This document shows, in pieces, positions 49,001 to 59,200 of a stretch of 64,000 nucleotides of DNA. The position numbers and the translations under genes are program-made. Under the pieces are notes generated by a model. The model did not search any database. It was given only the letters and a program-made list of their open reading frames with translations, and was not told where the DNA came from. The stretch is from NCBI GenBank assembly GCA_038380795.1, contig CM076270.1, forward strand, positions 10,043,001-10,107,000, written 5' to 3'. The number at the start of each line of letters is the position of its first letter. The first letter of the stretch is position 1. Origin of the DNA: Pyrocephalus nanus. Taxonomy: Eukaryota > Chordata > Aves > Passeriformes > Tyrannidae.

Positions 49001-50896
49001 TGTTTCCTTTGCTTCTGAGTGGGAAAAAAGGCCCCATAAAAGCATATGTGGGTCTGTGTTATGTGTGTGCACAGATATGCAATTGTTTTACAATAGTAAA
49101 GAAACACCTTCGGGGCACAGACCAGATCCAATCAGGCCATGGCAATGTTCCAGAAGCCAAACCAGAACAAGCATGTTTAAAATCAAATATGGATCCTAAT
49201 TCCTGTCTTCAACAAAGCAGTGTCCCGGGAAGACTCTGGCGCAGTTTCCACTGGAGGATTGAACACAACAGGCTGGGTCTGTTATAACATTCACCACATC
49301 AGTGCTTATCAGAGATACCAGCTGATACAGCGGCCACACCGGGCCAGCCTTGCTTCAGGCTGCTGCAACTGTGTTTACACATTACTGCAGCCAAGCCCTG
49401 TGCATATGAGCTTGGCATCAACACGTGCTGGGCCTGCAGCTGTTGCTGGCTTTAAGGCAGATGTGCAAGTCTAGGAGAAGCATCAATCCAGGGTACCTGC
49501 CGAGGGTGACAGTCTGGCCATGCCACTGCACTGTGCCAGACCAGCCCAGCAGATGGAGCACCAGCCTGTCCCCAGGAGGAAAGCAAAAAAAAAAAAAAAA
49601 ACAGTGGTTGTGCCAGCACACACATCCATGTACACATCCAGCACAGAACTCAGGAAACACCTGCTGGAGCTTGCAGTTTCCTTCCTGAACTCAAAAAGGT
49701 TGGAGGGCATCCTGTGCAGCACCACCACAACCTTTTTGCAGTGCTGTAAGGCTGTAGTCACACCCCTCCTTGTCAGACTGCTCCTCTCTCCTTCTTCCCT
49801 GTGCCCAGTGAGCCTTGTTCTGATCTCCCTGCTATTCCACTCTGACCCAACTCTGATCTCACAGCAGAAAAAAAGCAGGAATGGTTCTGTTTATGGAAGC
49901 AAGAAGCAATGAAGCATCACTTCTTTCTTCTCTCTGATGCCGCTTCTTCACTCCAGCAGCCCCTCCTGACATCCCACACCAGCCAAGTTACATGAAAACA
50001 GATCTTGTCTGCTTGAATTAGATCTTCAGTTCCGCAGGCAAGGAACGTATATATAGGACAGATTGTTTCATAACAGTAGACTCGAGTCAGTCAACAGGCA
50101 AGGAATAGGTTTCAAGAATAAAGGAGGAAAGAAAGATTTTGTCAAAAGGGAGAAGACACGGTAAGGAAAGAAATTACTTCCCCAGCAGATCTCCTTACCT
50201 TTCAGTCTGTCTTTTATTGTTTCTGATAAGGACTTTGTAAGCTCGGGCATTTCTTCTGGGTCGTACTGTACATTGGCCAGCTTCTCCTTCAGTATTGCAT
50301 GGATGCATTCTTTTACTGTGGACGATTTAAATCTATCAGGGAAAAAAAAAAGCAGCAACAGAAAGCCCCGAAAGTTCACACAACGTGTAGAAACATACAC
50401 AATCCCCCCTGGGAAAATTTAGCTTTCACATATTAAAGAAAAAATGACAAATCAAAAACCGCGGGGGAAAAAAATAACACCCTGCTACGATGGAGATACT
50501 TAACCAGCCCTGCCAAAAGCCAAACACCCATGAAAAGGTGTGAAACCAGCCCCTCCAGCTGGTGTGAACTTGCCCCTCGAGCAGCATCCCCCACCCCAGC
50601 GCGGGTCGAAGTTGGTCAGGGAGTCCCGTGCCCCCCATCTCCCACACCCTCGGGGCTCCCCCATTCCCAGCAGACCCCCACATCCCCTCCTGCCCAGGGA
50701 GCTCCTCCCCGACATCCGACATTCCCACCGCAGCTCCCATATCCCCAGGGCCAACCCCCCCCCCCCCAAATCCAAGGCCCCCACCATCCCCTCTCCCTAC
50801 CAAAGCCCAACCCCCAGCCTCGGCTCACCGGTGCTGGAGGCCGGGCCGAAGGCTGTAGGTGTTGCCGGCCCCATCGTCCGGGCCCAGCTCGCCCAT
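46046..50896 (-). CDS. DYNLT2B: Dynein light chain Tctex-type 2B
   Basis: Also called TCTEX1D2, this is a small light chain of the dynein-2 motor that drives retrograde transport in cilia. The coding exons on the minus strand are 50896-50829, 50332-50199, 48593-48524, 46764-46701 and 46093-46046, all GT/AG and in phase, giving 127 aa. The start ATG has a perfect GCCGCCATGG context. Family landmarks are NTYSLRP near residue 12, STVKECIHAILKEKLAN, EEMPELTKSLSETIKDRLK, GFDRYKMVVQVVIGEQRGEG, RCFWDADTD, and the conserved C-terminus VVAAFGCFYY. The human protein is about 142 aa; the difference lies in a shorter N-terminus, outside the Tctex fold. No break was seen. The gene is upstream of PCYT1A on the same strand, as in human 3q29. 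Confidence 0.95.
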
Positions 50897-51010
50897 GGCG
50901 GCGGCCCCCGCAGCCTGGCCGGCGTTGGGTTACCGGGACAACCCCGCCGCTTCCGCCGCTCCCACCGCCCGCCCCCGCCGCGTCAGCGCCGCGTCAGCGC
51001 CGCCGGGGCT
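50560..51010 (-). promoter_or_regulatory. DYNLT2B: CpG-island promoter of DYNLT2B
   Basis: This is a GC-rich, CpG-containing block around the first coding exon. The 5' UTR would start a short way above 50896, in the CpG-dense text at about 50900-51010. Part of the block (about 50600-50820) is C-rich with a 14-C run at 50754-50767 and lies in intron 1. Open frames across the block are treated as composition artefacts. Confidence 0.65.
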
Positions 51011-51066
51011 GCGGGACCGCCGGCAGGGCTGCACTGACTGCCTTTGTCGGTCAACGAAAGGCAACG

Positions 51067-51231
51067 AAAAACAAACAAACAAAAAAACCCCCAACCCCCC
51101 GAAAAAAAACAAAACAAAAAACCCCCAACCAAACCCCCAACAACAACAAAACCAAAACCAAAAACTTCAAAACAAACAACACCCCCCTCCCCCCCCAAAA
51201 AAAAACCAAACCCAAAACACAACAAACCCCT
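51067..51231 (+). repeat. A/C-only strand-asymmetric tract
   Basis: These 165 nt contain a single G (51101) and three T; the rest is A and C in irregular blocks such as CCCCCAACC and AACAAAACC. It is not a simple tandem repeat. The opposite strand is G/T-rich with many runs of four to eight G. It lies about 60-150 bp upstream of the DYNLT2B transcription start region. Confidence 0.9.
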
Positions 51232-51365
51232 GACCCCCAAAATTATTTTGACTGATTTTTGCGATTAAAAAACCTGCCTAATAACGTCACTGGTAAATAA
51301 ATGGTAAATAACCACTGTGATGATTGTAAACTATTTTAATAGTTGTATTAATGGTAAAATGTTGT

Positions 51366-51838
51366 TGTGGAAGGCACTGAGGTGCTGGAGCGTGTTCAGA
51401 GAAGGGCAATGAAGCTGGTGAAGGGTCTGGAGCACCACTCCTATGAGCAGTAGCTGAGGGAGCTGGGGGTGTTTTGCCTGGAGAAAAGGAGGCTCAGAGG
51501 TGACCTTATCACTCTACAACTCCCTGAGAGGAGGTTGTAGCTGGGTGGAGGTCAGGCTCTTCTCTCAGGCAACCAGTGACAGGATGAGAGGACATAGTCT
51601 TAAGCTGCCACTGGAGGTTTAGGTTAGGCATTAGGAGGATTTTCTTTACAGAAAAGGTGATTAAACTTTGGAATGGGCTGCCCAAAGAGGTGGTGGAGTC
51701 ACCGTCACTGAAGATGTTTAAGGAAAGGCTGGACATGGCACTTAGTGCCGTGGTCTAGCTGTCATCGTGGTGTTCAGTCACAGGTTGGACTCAATTATCT
51801 CAGAGGTCTTTCCAGCCTAAATGAGCCTGTGACTCTGT
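51366..51838 (+). repeat. CR1 LINE copy, plus orientation
   Basis: This is a long 3' segment of CR1: GTGTTCAGAGAAGGGCAATG, CTGGAGAAAAGGAGGCTCAG, ACTCCCTGAGAGGAGGTTGT, TTTGGAATGGGCTGCCCAAA, GGACATGGCACTTAGTGCCG, and a terminal GTTGGACTCAATTATCTCAG with AGCCTGTGACTCTGT. It lies divergently upstream of DYNLT2B. Confidence 0.95.
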
Positions 51839-51843
51839 AAATA

Positions 51844-54800
51844 AAGTGTTTAATGAGGCTGCTGCCTGGGGTGAGGCAGGAGGTCTGACAGGGAGAGAGT
51901 GAGGTAAGATGGCCCAGCCTCTCTGGGTGCTTCCCCGATGCCCCCATCCTGCCCCAAACCAGGAGCTGCAGCCCTTGTGTGCACCCTCATCCAGGACTCA
52001 GTGGGCTGGAGCAGCTGTGGGTGCCAGCAGAGCAGAGAGGTCCCTGTGCCCAGAGACATGTCTGCCAGACCCTGGCCTCAGCTGGACGGGGGCTGTGATG
52101 GTGTCCCAGACCCAGGAGCCTTGCTGGGAGGGCCTGGCTGCTGAGGGACAGTGGGTGCAGGTGGAGGAGAACACAGCCTGGACTCATTGCCATTGCAAAC
52201 CCTGTTCCCCTGATTTTTGCCTGTGTGTTGCTGCCAGATCTTGTACTCTTCCTGCCTGTGGGCCATGCATTCCAGCCATCAGGGAGAAGGTCCCAGCCTT
52301 GCTGCTTTCCTGCAGGAACTTCTTAAATCCTCTATAAAAGGCCTAAACTTCTTGTTCCCTGATATCCTCTCCCTGTCATACCCCTGTGCTCTTTTCCCTG
52401 CCTGCAGCTGCTGTCTGTCCCAAGGAAGGCTGCATGTGACGCAGCCCCTCCTGAGCTGACATTCTGCTTACCCCGCAGTTTATCTCGATGCCGCGATCTC
52501 TACGATCCTTCCTGCGTGCAGTGGGTGACGCGGCTGAGAAAGGTCCCTATGTGCTTCACTCAGCTCCGAATGGAAACAGTGTGAAGGCACAGCCAGTGCC
52601 GGTATAGAGCACACTGCTGCCAGGATCGAGGTGCTGGAGGGGACCATCACCTGTGACAGGGCTGGGGATGACTGGAGGTGCCCCTGGGGTACAGGAGGTG
52701 TGAGGTTGCACCAGGACGCAGAGGGTACAGCTGCTGCAGTTTTGCTTGGGATGCACAGGCACATCCCCACTGGTGCCAGGTCCTGCCCCAAACTTCTCTG
52801 AGCATAGATGGGTTGATGAGATTCCAAGCAGCAGGAGCTCCTGATTTCCACATTTAGTACCACCGGACTCTGCCCATCAGTTGGAGCAGCACCTCACTGC
52901 CATGCTGAAGGTGATGGTGGCCCCATGCCATACCCGTGTGGCACCTTCCCATCAGAGTTACCATAGCTCTGCCCAGGCCCCGCAGGTTTCCACTTGCTAA
53001 AGGAACAGTTTTGTGCCTCTGTTCCATCCCTCTGCTTACTCACTGCTTACCGTTGCTTACTCACACCCACGGGCTGCTGCCTGTCCCCACAGGGTCAGGT
53101 GCTGTTCCTCATGCAAATAATTTGCAGAGACCTTCCTAAATTCTAAGAAGTATCTGAAAGACCTCAACAGCCTTCTGTGTTTATCTGTAAACACTATTAA
53201 CCGTTTCCTCTTCTTGCCCCAGCCATTCGCCTCCCGCCTGGGTCAGAGCCACAGATGTGAATTCAGTTAAAATGTTGGGGAAGGATCTTTGGAACATGTG
53301 GGTTTCTCTTCCTGAGCATCTTTTTGTGGTAATCTGTGTTCCCCATTTCATTTGAGAAGCTTTGCTTTCCCTGGACTTCAAGGTCATTTAGCTTTGGACT
53401 CCAGTCAGCTTATCTGACGTGTTTGATCATAGCTTTCTTTTTCATCTTCCAAATTTCCAGTGCTCCTTAAATACCCCACATGCTTGTAAGCCATATTGGG
53501 TCTGACCCTCTATCCTTTGACTCTGGTGATAGCTGTGTGCCCTGACAGTGATGACTGCAGGAGACTAGAGCCTCCTCTGGGTCCCAGCTGTGTCTCAGAC
53601 TCTCACTGACACACTGGGCCATCTTCTTGTTGGGGAAAAAACAGACATTTGTGCTCCTATGAAGTGGTATGATGCGCTTGCTGAAGTTACTCTCTCTTAG
53701 TTTTAAAAAACAAACTTTTTTCTCACTTATTTCTCCTTGTCCTTCCTTTTTAGACCTTCTTTTCCTCTTTTAGTGGCCAAATAGCAAAGGACCGTCCCAT
53801 GCAATTTACTATATTCCAGCTCACAGAAAGTGTCCCCCTCAGCAAAACCCCAAAGTGTACCATCCACCCCATTGGGCTGGAGGGGATTTACCAGCACGAT
53901 GGGGTGCTGCAGAACAGTTTGAGCCAGGCTGTTTTCCTTGGTGCTGGAGAAGCTGGTGAAAGAGCCAGCAGGAGTTGGTCTGGCACAGTGCAGGCAGGGT
54001 GCAGGCAGGTTGCAAGGCCTTCCTAAAGCCTGGTGGCTTCTGTGTGTCTGGGGCTGGGCTCATCTGCGATGCTGACACCTGGGGCACATGCTGGGCTGGG
54101 GCACGGCACTGCTGCTCACCTCGCTTTCTTCCGCAGTGGCTTCCTAACAGCGAGATTGATCTTTTCTTTTATTCTTTTCATCGCTTTATTTTTTTTTTTT
54201 TTCTCAGAAAAAAGGGCATCTAGCCATTGTTGGTTTCTCATGGACGTGGCAGCCTCCCCGCCTCAGGTACCGGCTTACACCCATTTCAAGTGCGTATTGG
54301 AAAGTTTGAGCAATTTGTGCTATGATTTTAATCAGAGCTCTGTGCTGCTGCCGCATGGGGCGGGGAGGATGAGCCAGTTTTTCCTGCTGTTCCCTGCCTC
54401 GAAAAGTCGTGATCTTGGCAGTGATACCCATCACATCTTCTCCCTTTAGAAATCAAAACATGTGGCAAGTGCCAAACAAGCCTTCCCCCACCTGGCCTAG
54501 ATGCCTGGTGTCAGCATTTGGGGACATAAAGCCTCAAGGTAGAAAAGCCTCCTTGCTGTGAGCTTCTGTATTTCCTGAAGTTCAGTTTAGTTTAGTTTAG
54601 TTAGGGTTTTTTTGAGTGGGAATGCAGGAAATTGTGAAAGAAGATGTGAGGTCCACCTCAAAACCCATCTGCACCCTTGCACATAGTGGAGAGCGCTCCC
54701 TTTGCCACTCATCCGGGCAGTGTGGTGGTCTCTGGACAGGTGGCATGGAGAGGTGACAAGGTGGGCACAGCTCCCAGCCTTGCTCTGCAGCCCAAGCAGG

Positions 54801-55415
54801 GCCAACAGCTCATGAGAAAGAAATGATGCTACAATGCCAGGAGGAGACTGGAAAAGAAGACTCAGGACAGGCTGGATTGAGCCACCCACCTAGGGTGAGC
54901 CTTGTCTGCCCCAGTTCAGAACCCCCTTCTTGGCCATCCCAATTTGGCCATCACAGTAGTGTTAGGTTAATGGTGTGACTTGATGATCTTAGACATCTCA
55001 ATGATTATATAATTCTATGAAATTAGGGGTGGCTCCCCCAGCCCACTCACCTGCCAGGGCCATGTTTGAAAGTGAGAGATGAGCAAGCCTCAGCCCTGCA
55101 ACTCATTTCTGAAAGCCTGGAAAATAATGAAATTGTCATTAGAATCACATCCTTCACCCCAATTATTAATTTTCCCCTGACACTTTCCAAAATTGCGAAG
55201 CACTGAGGCTGTGTTCGAGAGAAGTGGAGGAGCTGCTTTCACCGCTGGTTATTTCCTATGCAAGTATTAGTCAGTGTGGTGAGTGGGGAACATCGATGGC
55301 GGAAAAATTACAGAAGCCTTCTGCAAATGTCACCCTAATAACAGCACCCTGGCCCTGGGCACCTGCCTTTGCTCTCTGCAAATCTGTTGTGAAAAAACAC
55401 CCTAAAGGAGGCAAA
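51844..55415. other. DYNLT2B-PDCD1 spacer, no gene recognised
   Basis: About 3.6 kb with no recognisable exon. It holds a short CR1 tail near 54.95-55.02 kb and a small TTTAG run near 54.58-54.60 kb. Open frames are short and unlike known domains. In human, DYNLT2B is followed by TM4SF19, which was not found here. Confidence 0.5.
54953..55020 (+). repeat. CR1 3'-tail fragment
   Basis: ACAGTAGTGTTAGGTTAATG, GACTTGATGATCTTAGACAT and a final AATTCTATGA match the end of CR1. Only about 70 bp remain. Confidence 0.75.
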
Positions 55416-55730
55416 CCTTCTCCTTCTCCTTCTCCTTCTCCTTCTCCTTCTCCTTCTCCTTCTCCTTCTCCTTCTCCTTCTCCTTCTCCTTCTCCTTCTC
55501 CTTCTCCTTCTCCTTCTCCTTCTCCTTCTCCTTCTCCTTCTCCTTCTCCTTCTCCTTCTCCTTCTCCTTCTCCTTCTCCTCCTTCTCCTTCTCCTTCTCC
55601 TTCTCCTTCTCCTTCTCCTCCTTCTCCTTCTCCTTCTCCTTCTCCTTCTCTTCCTCCCCCTCCCCCTCCCCCTCCCCCTCCTCCCCCTCCCCCTCCCCCT
55701 CCTCCTCCTCCTCCTCCTCCCTCTTCTCCC
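55416..55730 (+). repeat. 315-nt pure polypyrimidine tract, (TTCTCC)n then C-rich
   Basis: Every base from 55416 to 55730 is C or T. It is built of TTCTCC hexamers to about 55650, with two TCCTCC interruptions, then CTCCCC units, then CCT triplets. The open frames across it (Ser-Pro repeats on plus, Gly-Glu and Lys-Glu repeats on minus) are consequences of the repeat and are not genes. It ends 566 bp before the PDCD1 start codon. Confidence 0.97.
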
Positions 55731-56295
55731 ATCCCATCCCAGTGGGAGCAGCCTACCAGTAGGTGCCCCGTGGCTACCAGACTCTCCCTATCTATCCAGT
55801 GCCGCATGTCCCGCAACACCCCACTGCCTTGGGCACCTGTTGGGACTACCTGTGGGTGCCTGGGAACCCAAGACAGCTTTCACTTATGTGCCAGGCTTGG
55901 AGCTGAGGACCTGTCCCTTGTGGCCCCTGCCTGCTCCATCCCTGGAAGATTTCCCCAAAAAGGGTTCAGGCTCAGAGGTGCCTGTCTCTGCTGCTTGGTA
56001 GCTGTTTGCCTGCGTGGGAAAGCAAGGAGGGGAAGGGGCCAGGCATGGCTCAGCTGATCCCTGCCTCTGAGGGGAGGAAGCTGGGGGCGGGAGGCAGCCC
56101 GGGTTTCCCTCTGGGGGAGAGATGGGCACGTTTCATTTCCACCCAGCCCCTGCAGTGTACGACAGAGAACAAGCTGCTGCTGCGGGGAAGGAAGCACGGA
56201 GAGAGCTGGGGCCGGCACAGCACATACGGCACAGCACATCACGCCTGCCTGGGCAGGGGACCCACCACCTCGCCGTGGCTCCAGGTGCTTTGAAG

Positions 56296-59200
56296 ATGTC
56301 GTGGGGCAGCATGGAGGTGGCCCTGGATGGCCTCTGTGCCGTCCTGCTCTGCTGCGGGCCCACGCTGGCCTGCTGCCGCCGGGGTAGGTACTGCAGTGCG
56401 GCGTGCTCGCTGGCTTGGCCTGTGTCATTTGTTGCTTTTGGAAAATGCCTAAAGGCTAGTCTAACTAACTAAGAATCTGGCATCAAGAAGGCAGAGATCC
56501 CAAAGCTTTTGGGTGCATGCGGGTGAAACAATGGACATGGGGATGCTTGAAACAGAAACGGGATTAACAGCTGGGAAAGGGGACACAGCCCACAGTGCTG
56601 ACACCAGAGCTGTGTTGTGGCACAGTGACTGTAGTTAGGGTTTGGTGGGTTTGCCAGTGCCATGTGGGGTCTGGTGTTTTCTGTTCTGGCTCTCATGGCT
56701 TCAGTCTGTGCCCTTGGGCTGCATCTCCTGTTTTGGACTCGACACTGAGGAAGCCAGGGTCCTTTCTCTGGGTGAAATTTGGGGAAGAAGGAGAGGTTGA
56801 GGGGAAATGAAAGCCCTGGTGAAGTTGTGTTCCCCCTTCCTCCCAGCCTGACTCTTTCTTTGGTGGATTCGTGTGTTTTCTGTCCTGATGGTGGGTGCAG
56901 GGCTGGGCGTTCATTGGAGCAGATGTTACCTCTGGTGCTGGGAAGATGCAGGGAAAATGTAAACCCAACATCTACTTTCAGATGACCTCCAAACACTTCA
57001 TTTATTGTTGGCACCAGCAATGGTAGAAGGCAAAGCCCTGAGCCTGTCAAATATTTCCTGTGAAACCCAAACGCTGCAAAATTCAAAACCTGCAAATTCA
57101 AAATACAAAACACTTCAAAAATTCCATCTCTTAGTGTGTGCGCTGCCACAGCTGCTGCTGCTGGTGGGAACTGGGACACTTCCCTCCCTCCTCCTGTTTG
57201 GTCTCATCCCTCAATTCTCATCCCAGTTTTCCATCTGATCTTGTATCAATTCAAGGAATCATCCAGGTTCATTTTCTGGTTGATGGCACTGAGATCGTGG
57301 TCCTACAGCCTCAGGCCAGAGCTGGAGGGACAGGAGGGACTTTCTGGCTCTGCCTGCAAGCTCTGGGGCTGATATTGGTGTTGATTTCTGAAAAGGGAAG
57401 TTAAATTTCTTAATGACAGAGACTTTTCAAACCCTTGGTGGTTTGAATCACTTGGATGGGTAACCCATGTGAAAAATGCCTCTTCCCACTTTTTATTGCT
57501 CTGAACAGAAATTAATGCAACAACTGCCATGTTCTGCTGTATGGGACTGGCTGAGCTGGAACAGTGTGTGCCTGTCCCATGTTCGCAGCATCTCCACTGC
57601 CTAGAGGGGTTGAACTTGCCAGCATAATGGGCAGGAAAATGTGGTGAAGCAGCAGGGCTGGTGCTGAGAGCCAAGAGGCCTGTGGCTGTAGCTGACTGCC
57701 CTCTGTGTTGGGAGCAGCCTGGCGAGCCCATCTGGGACCCCTAGGGTGGAGGACATACAGTTTGGGGACAGGCAGCTGGGAAGGGATGGCATTGTAAGCT
57801 CCAGGTTGCTCTGCCCTGTTTAGTGGTCTCAGGCTGGAGATAGCAAATACTGTGCCATGGGCAACCCCTGCCTGCTCTGAGGTCCAAGCATGGTGCAGTG
57901 GGCAGAGCCAGAGCATCCCAGCAGGCAGCCAGGCGTGAGATGGGCTGCACTGCAAGGCACTGCCCCAACCCAGGACTCAGTCCCTCTGCTCACTTTTAGA
58001 GTCAGCATCAGCTGGAGCAAGGACGACTCGGACATTAAAATATAGCATAGATTTTGAAAAAGTACAACCTTCAAAGTTTGTTTTCCCTGGTAGAGGTGTT
58101 CTGTGATAATTTTAGCTACCAGAATTTCTGGTAGCCCAGAACACAGCTTGCTTTGCTGAAACCACTTCACAGTACAGTTACTAACTCTGAGGGTCCCCTT
58201 CTACCCAGCAGGCAAGCACTCAGGAGGGAAGAGACATGGACTGTGACCCAGAGTGATGAAGTGGACTGGGCTTGCATCCCTGGCTCCTGCACAGGGGGTA
58301 TAACTGTTTCTGAGATCTGTGCCTGCTGTAACCATGTCTGCACCTTGTTTCCTCTCTCCCAAACAGTGACTATCTTCCCATCAGTGCTGACTTTCCATGA
58401 AGGCGGCATAGCCACCTTCTCCTGCAATATTTCCATGGAGAATGACTCTGGCTCAGAGTACAGCCTCAACTGGTACAAGGAGTCCAACCACGGCCAAGCC
58501 CAAAAAATAGCTGAGATCAGCCAAAACAACCCCACGATGAAGACGGAGAAATACCGGCTCACCAATCACACTCCTGTCTTCAAGATCGAGATCCTGAACC
58601 TCCACCAGAATGACTCAGGCTCCTACTACTGTGGACTGATCACCTTCTATGAACCCAATAAAGTGATGGAGAGCAAACGGTCCCAGCTGATGGTCACAGG
58701 TCAGGCTTGGAGCTGAGCTGATGGATAGCACATTGTAGCTTCAGGGCTTAAGGCAGGCAGTACCCTGCTTGTGGAGGATCTGACATGGGTCAGGAGAGCA
58801 CAGCCCTGCCTTTTCCCCTCTCCTTTGCATTCAGGGTTGAGGTCCAGGAACACAGGCTGACCTCCCTGTGAACACTGCATCTAGATGTGGTCCTGATGCA
58901 GGAGGTCTTCATCCTGCTGGGGCTGTGTTGGGAGAAGCAATTCTTACCCATTGATGGAGGCCTGAGACCAGTGTAGGGAACTGCCTTCATCCTTGAACAG
59001 CTCCTTTGGGGACAGGAATTGTGTTTGGGGTGATGACCAGGGCTCAGACGCCTCGAACAGCCAGTGTTGGTGTAGATCCTGACACTGCAAAATCATGCTC
59101 TGTGAGGGTTTGATAGTCCCATGGTGTATGAGACTGAGATTTTGCAGCAGTCTCTGCCATATCCTTGCTTGACAGCAGAGGGGCTTTGTGGAACTCAAGC

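Noticed and set aside
50530..51255. 241-codon open frame over the DYNLT2B island and A/C tract
   Set aside because: The C-terminal part is Thr/Pro/Lys/Asn text forced by A/C-only DNA; the true gene here is DYNLT2B exon 1 on the other strand.
51844..55415. TM4SF19 next to DYNLT2B, as in human
   Set aside because: No four-helix or CCG-type motif of that family was found in either strand of the spacer.
55224..56057. Long open frames over the polypyrimidine tract (Ser-Pro repeats on plus; Gly-Glu and Lys-Glu repeats on minus)
   Set aside because: They are created by translation of a hexanucleotide repeat that lacks stop codons in several frames at once; no conserved sequence flanks it.
58367..58699. 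Assigning the Ig gene to CTLA4, BTLA or another CD28-family member
   Set aside because: A single IgV domain plus ITIM and ITSM 25 residues apart, a 35-nt fourth exon and the TEYATI motif fit PD-1 specifically.
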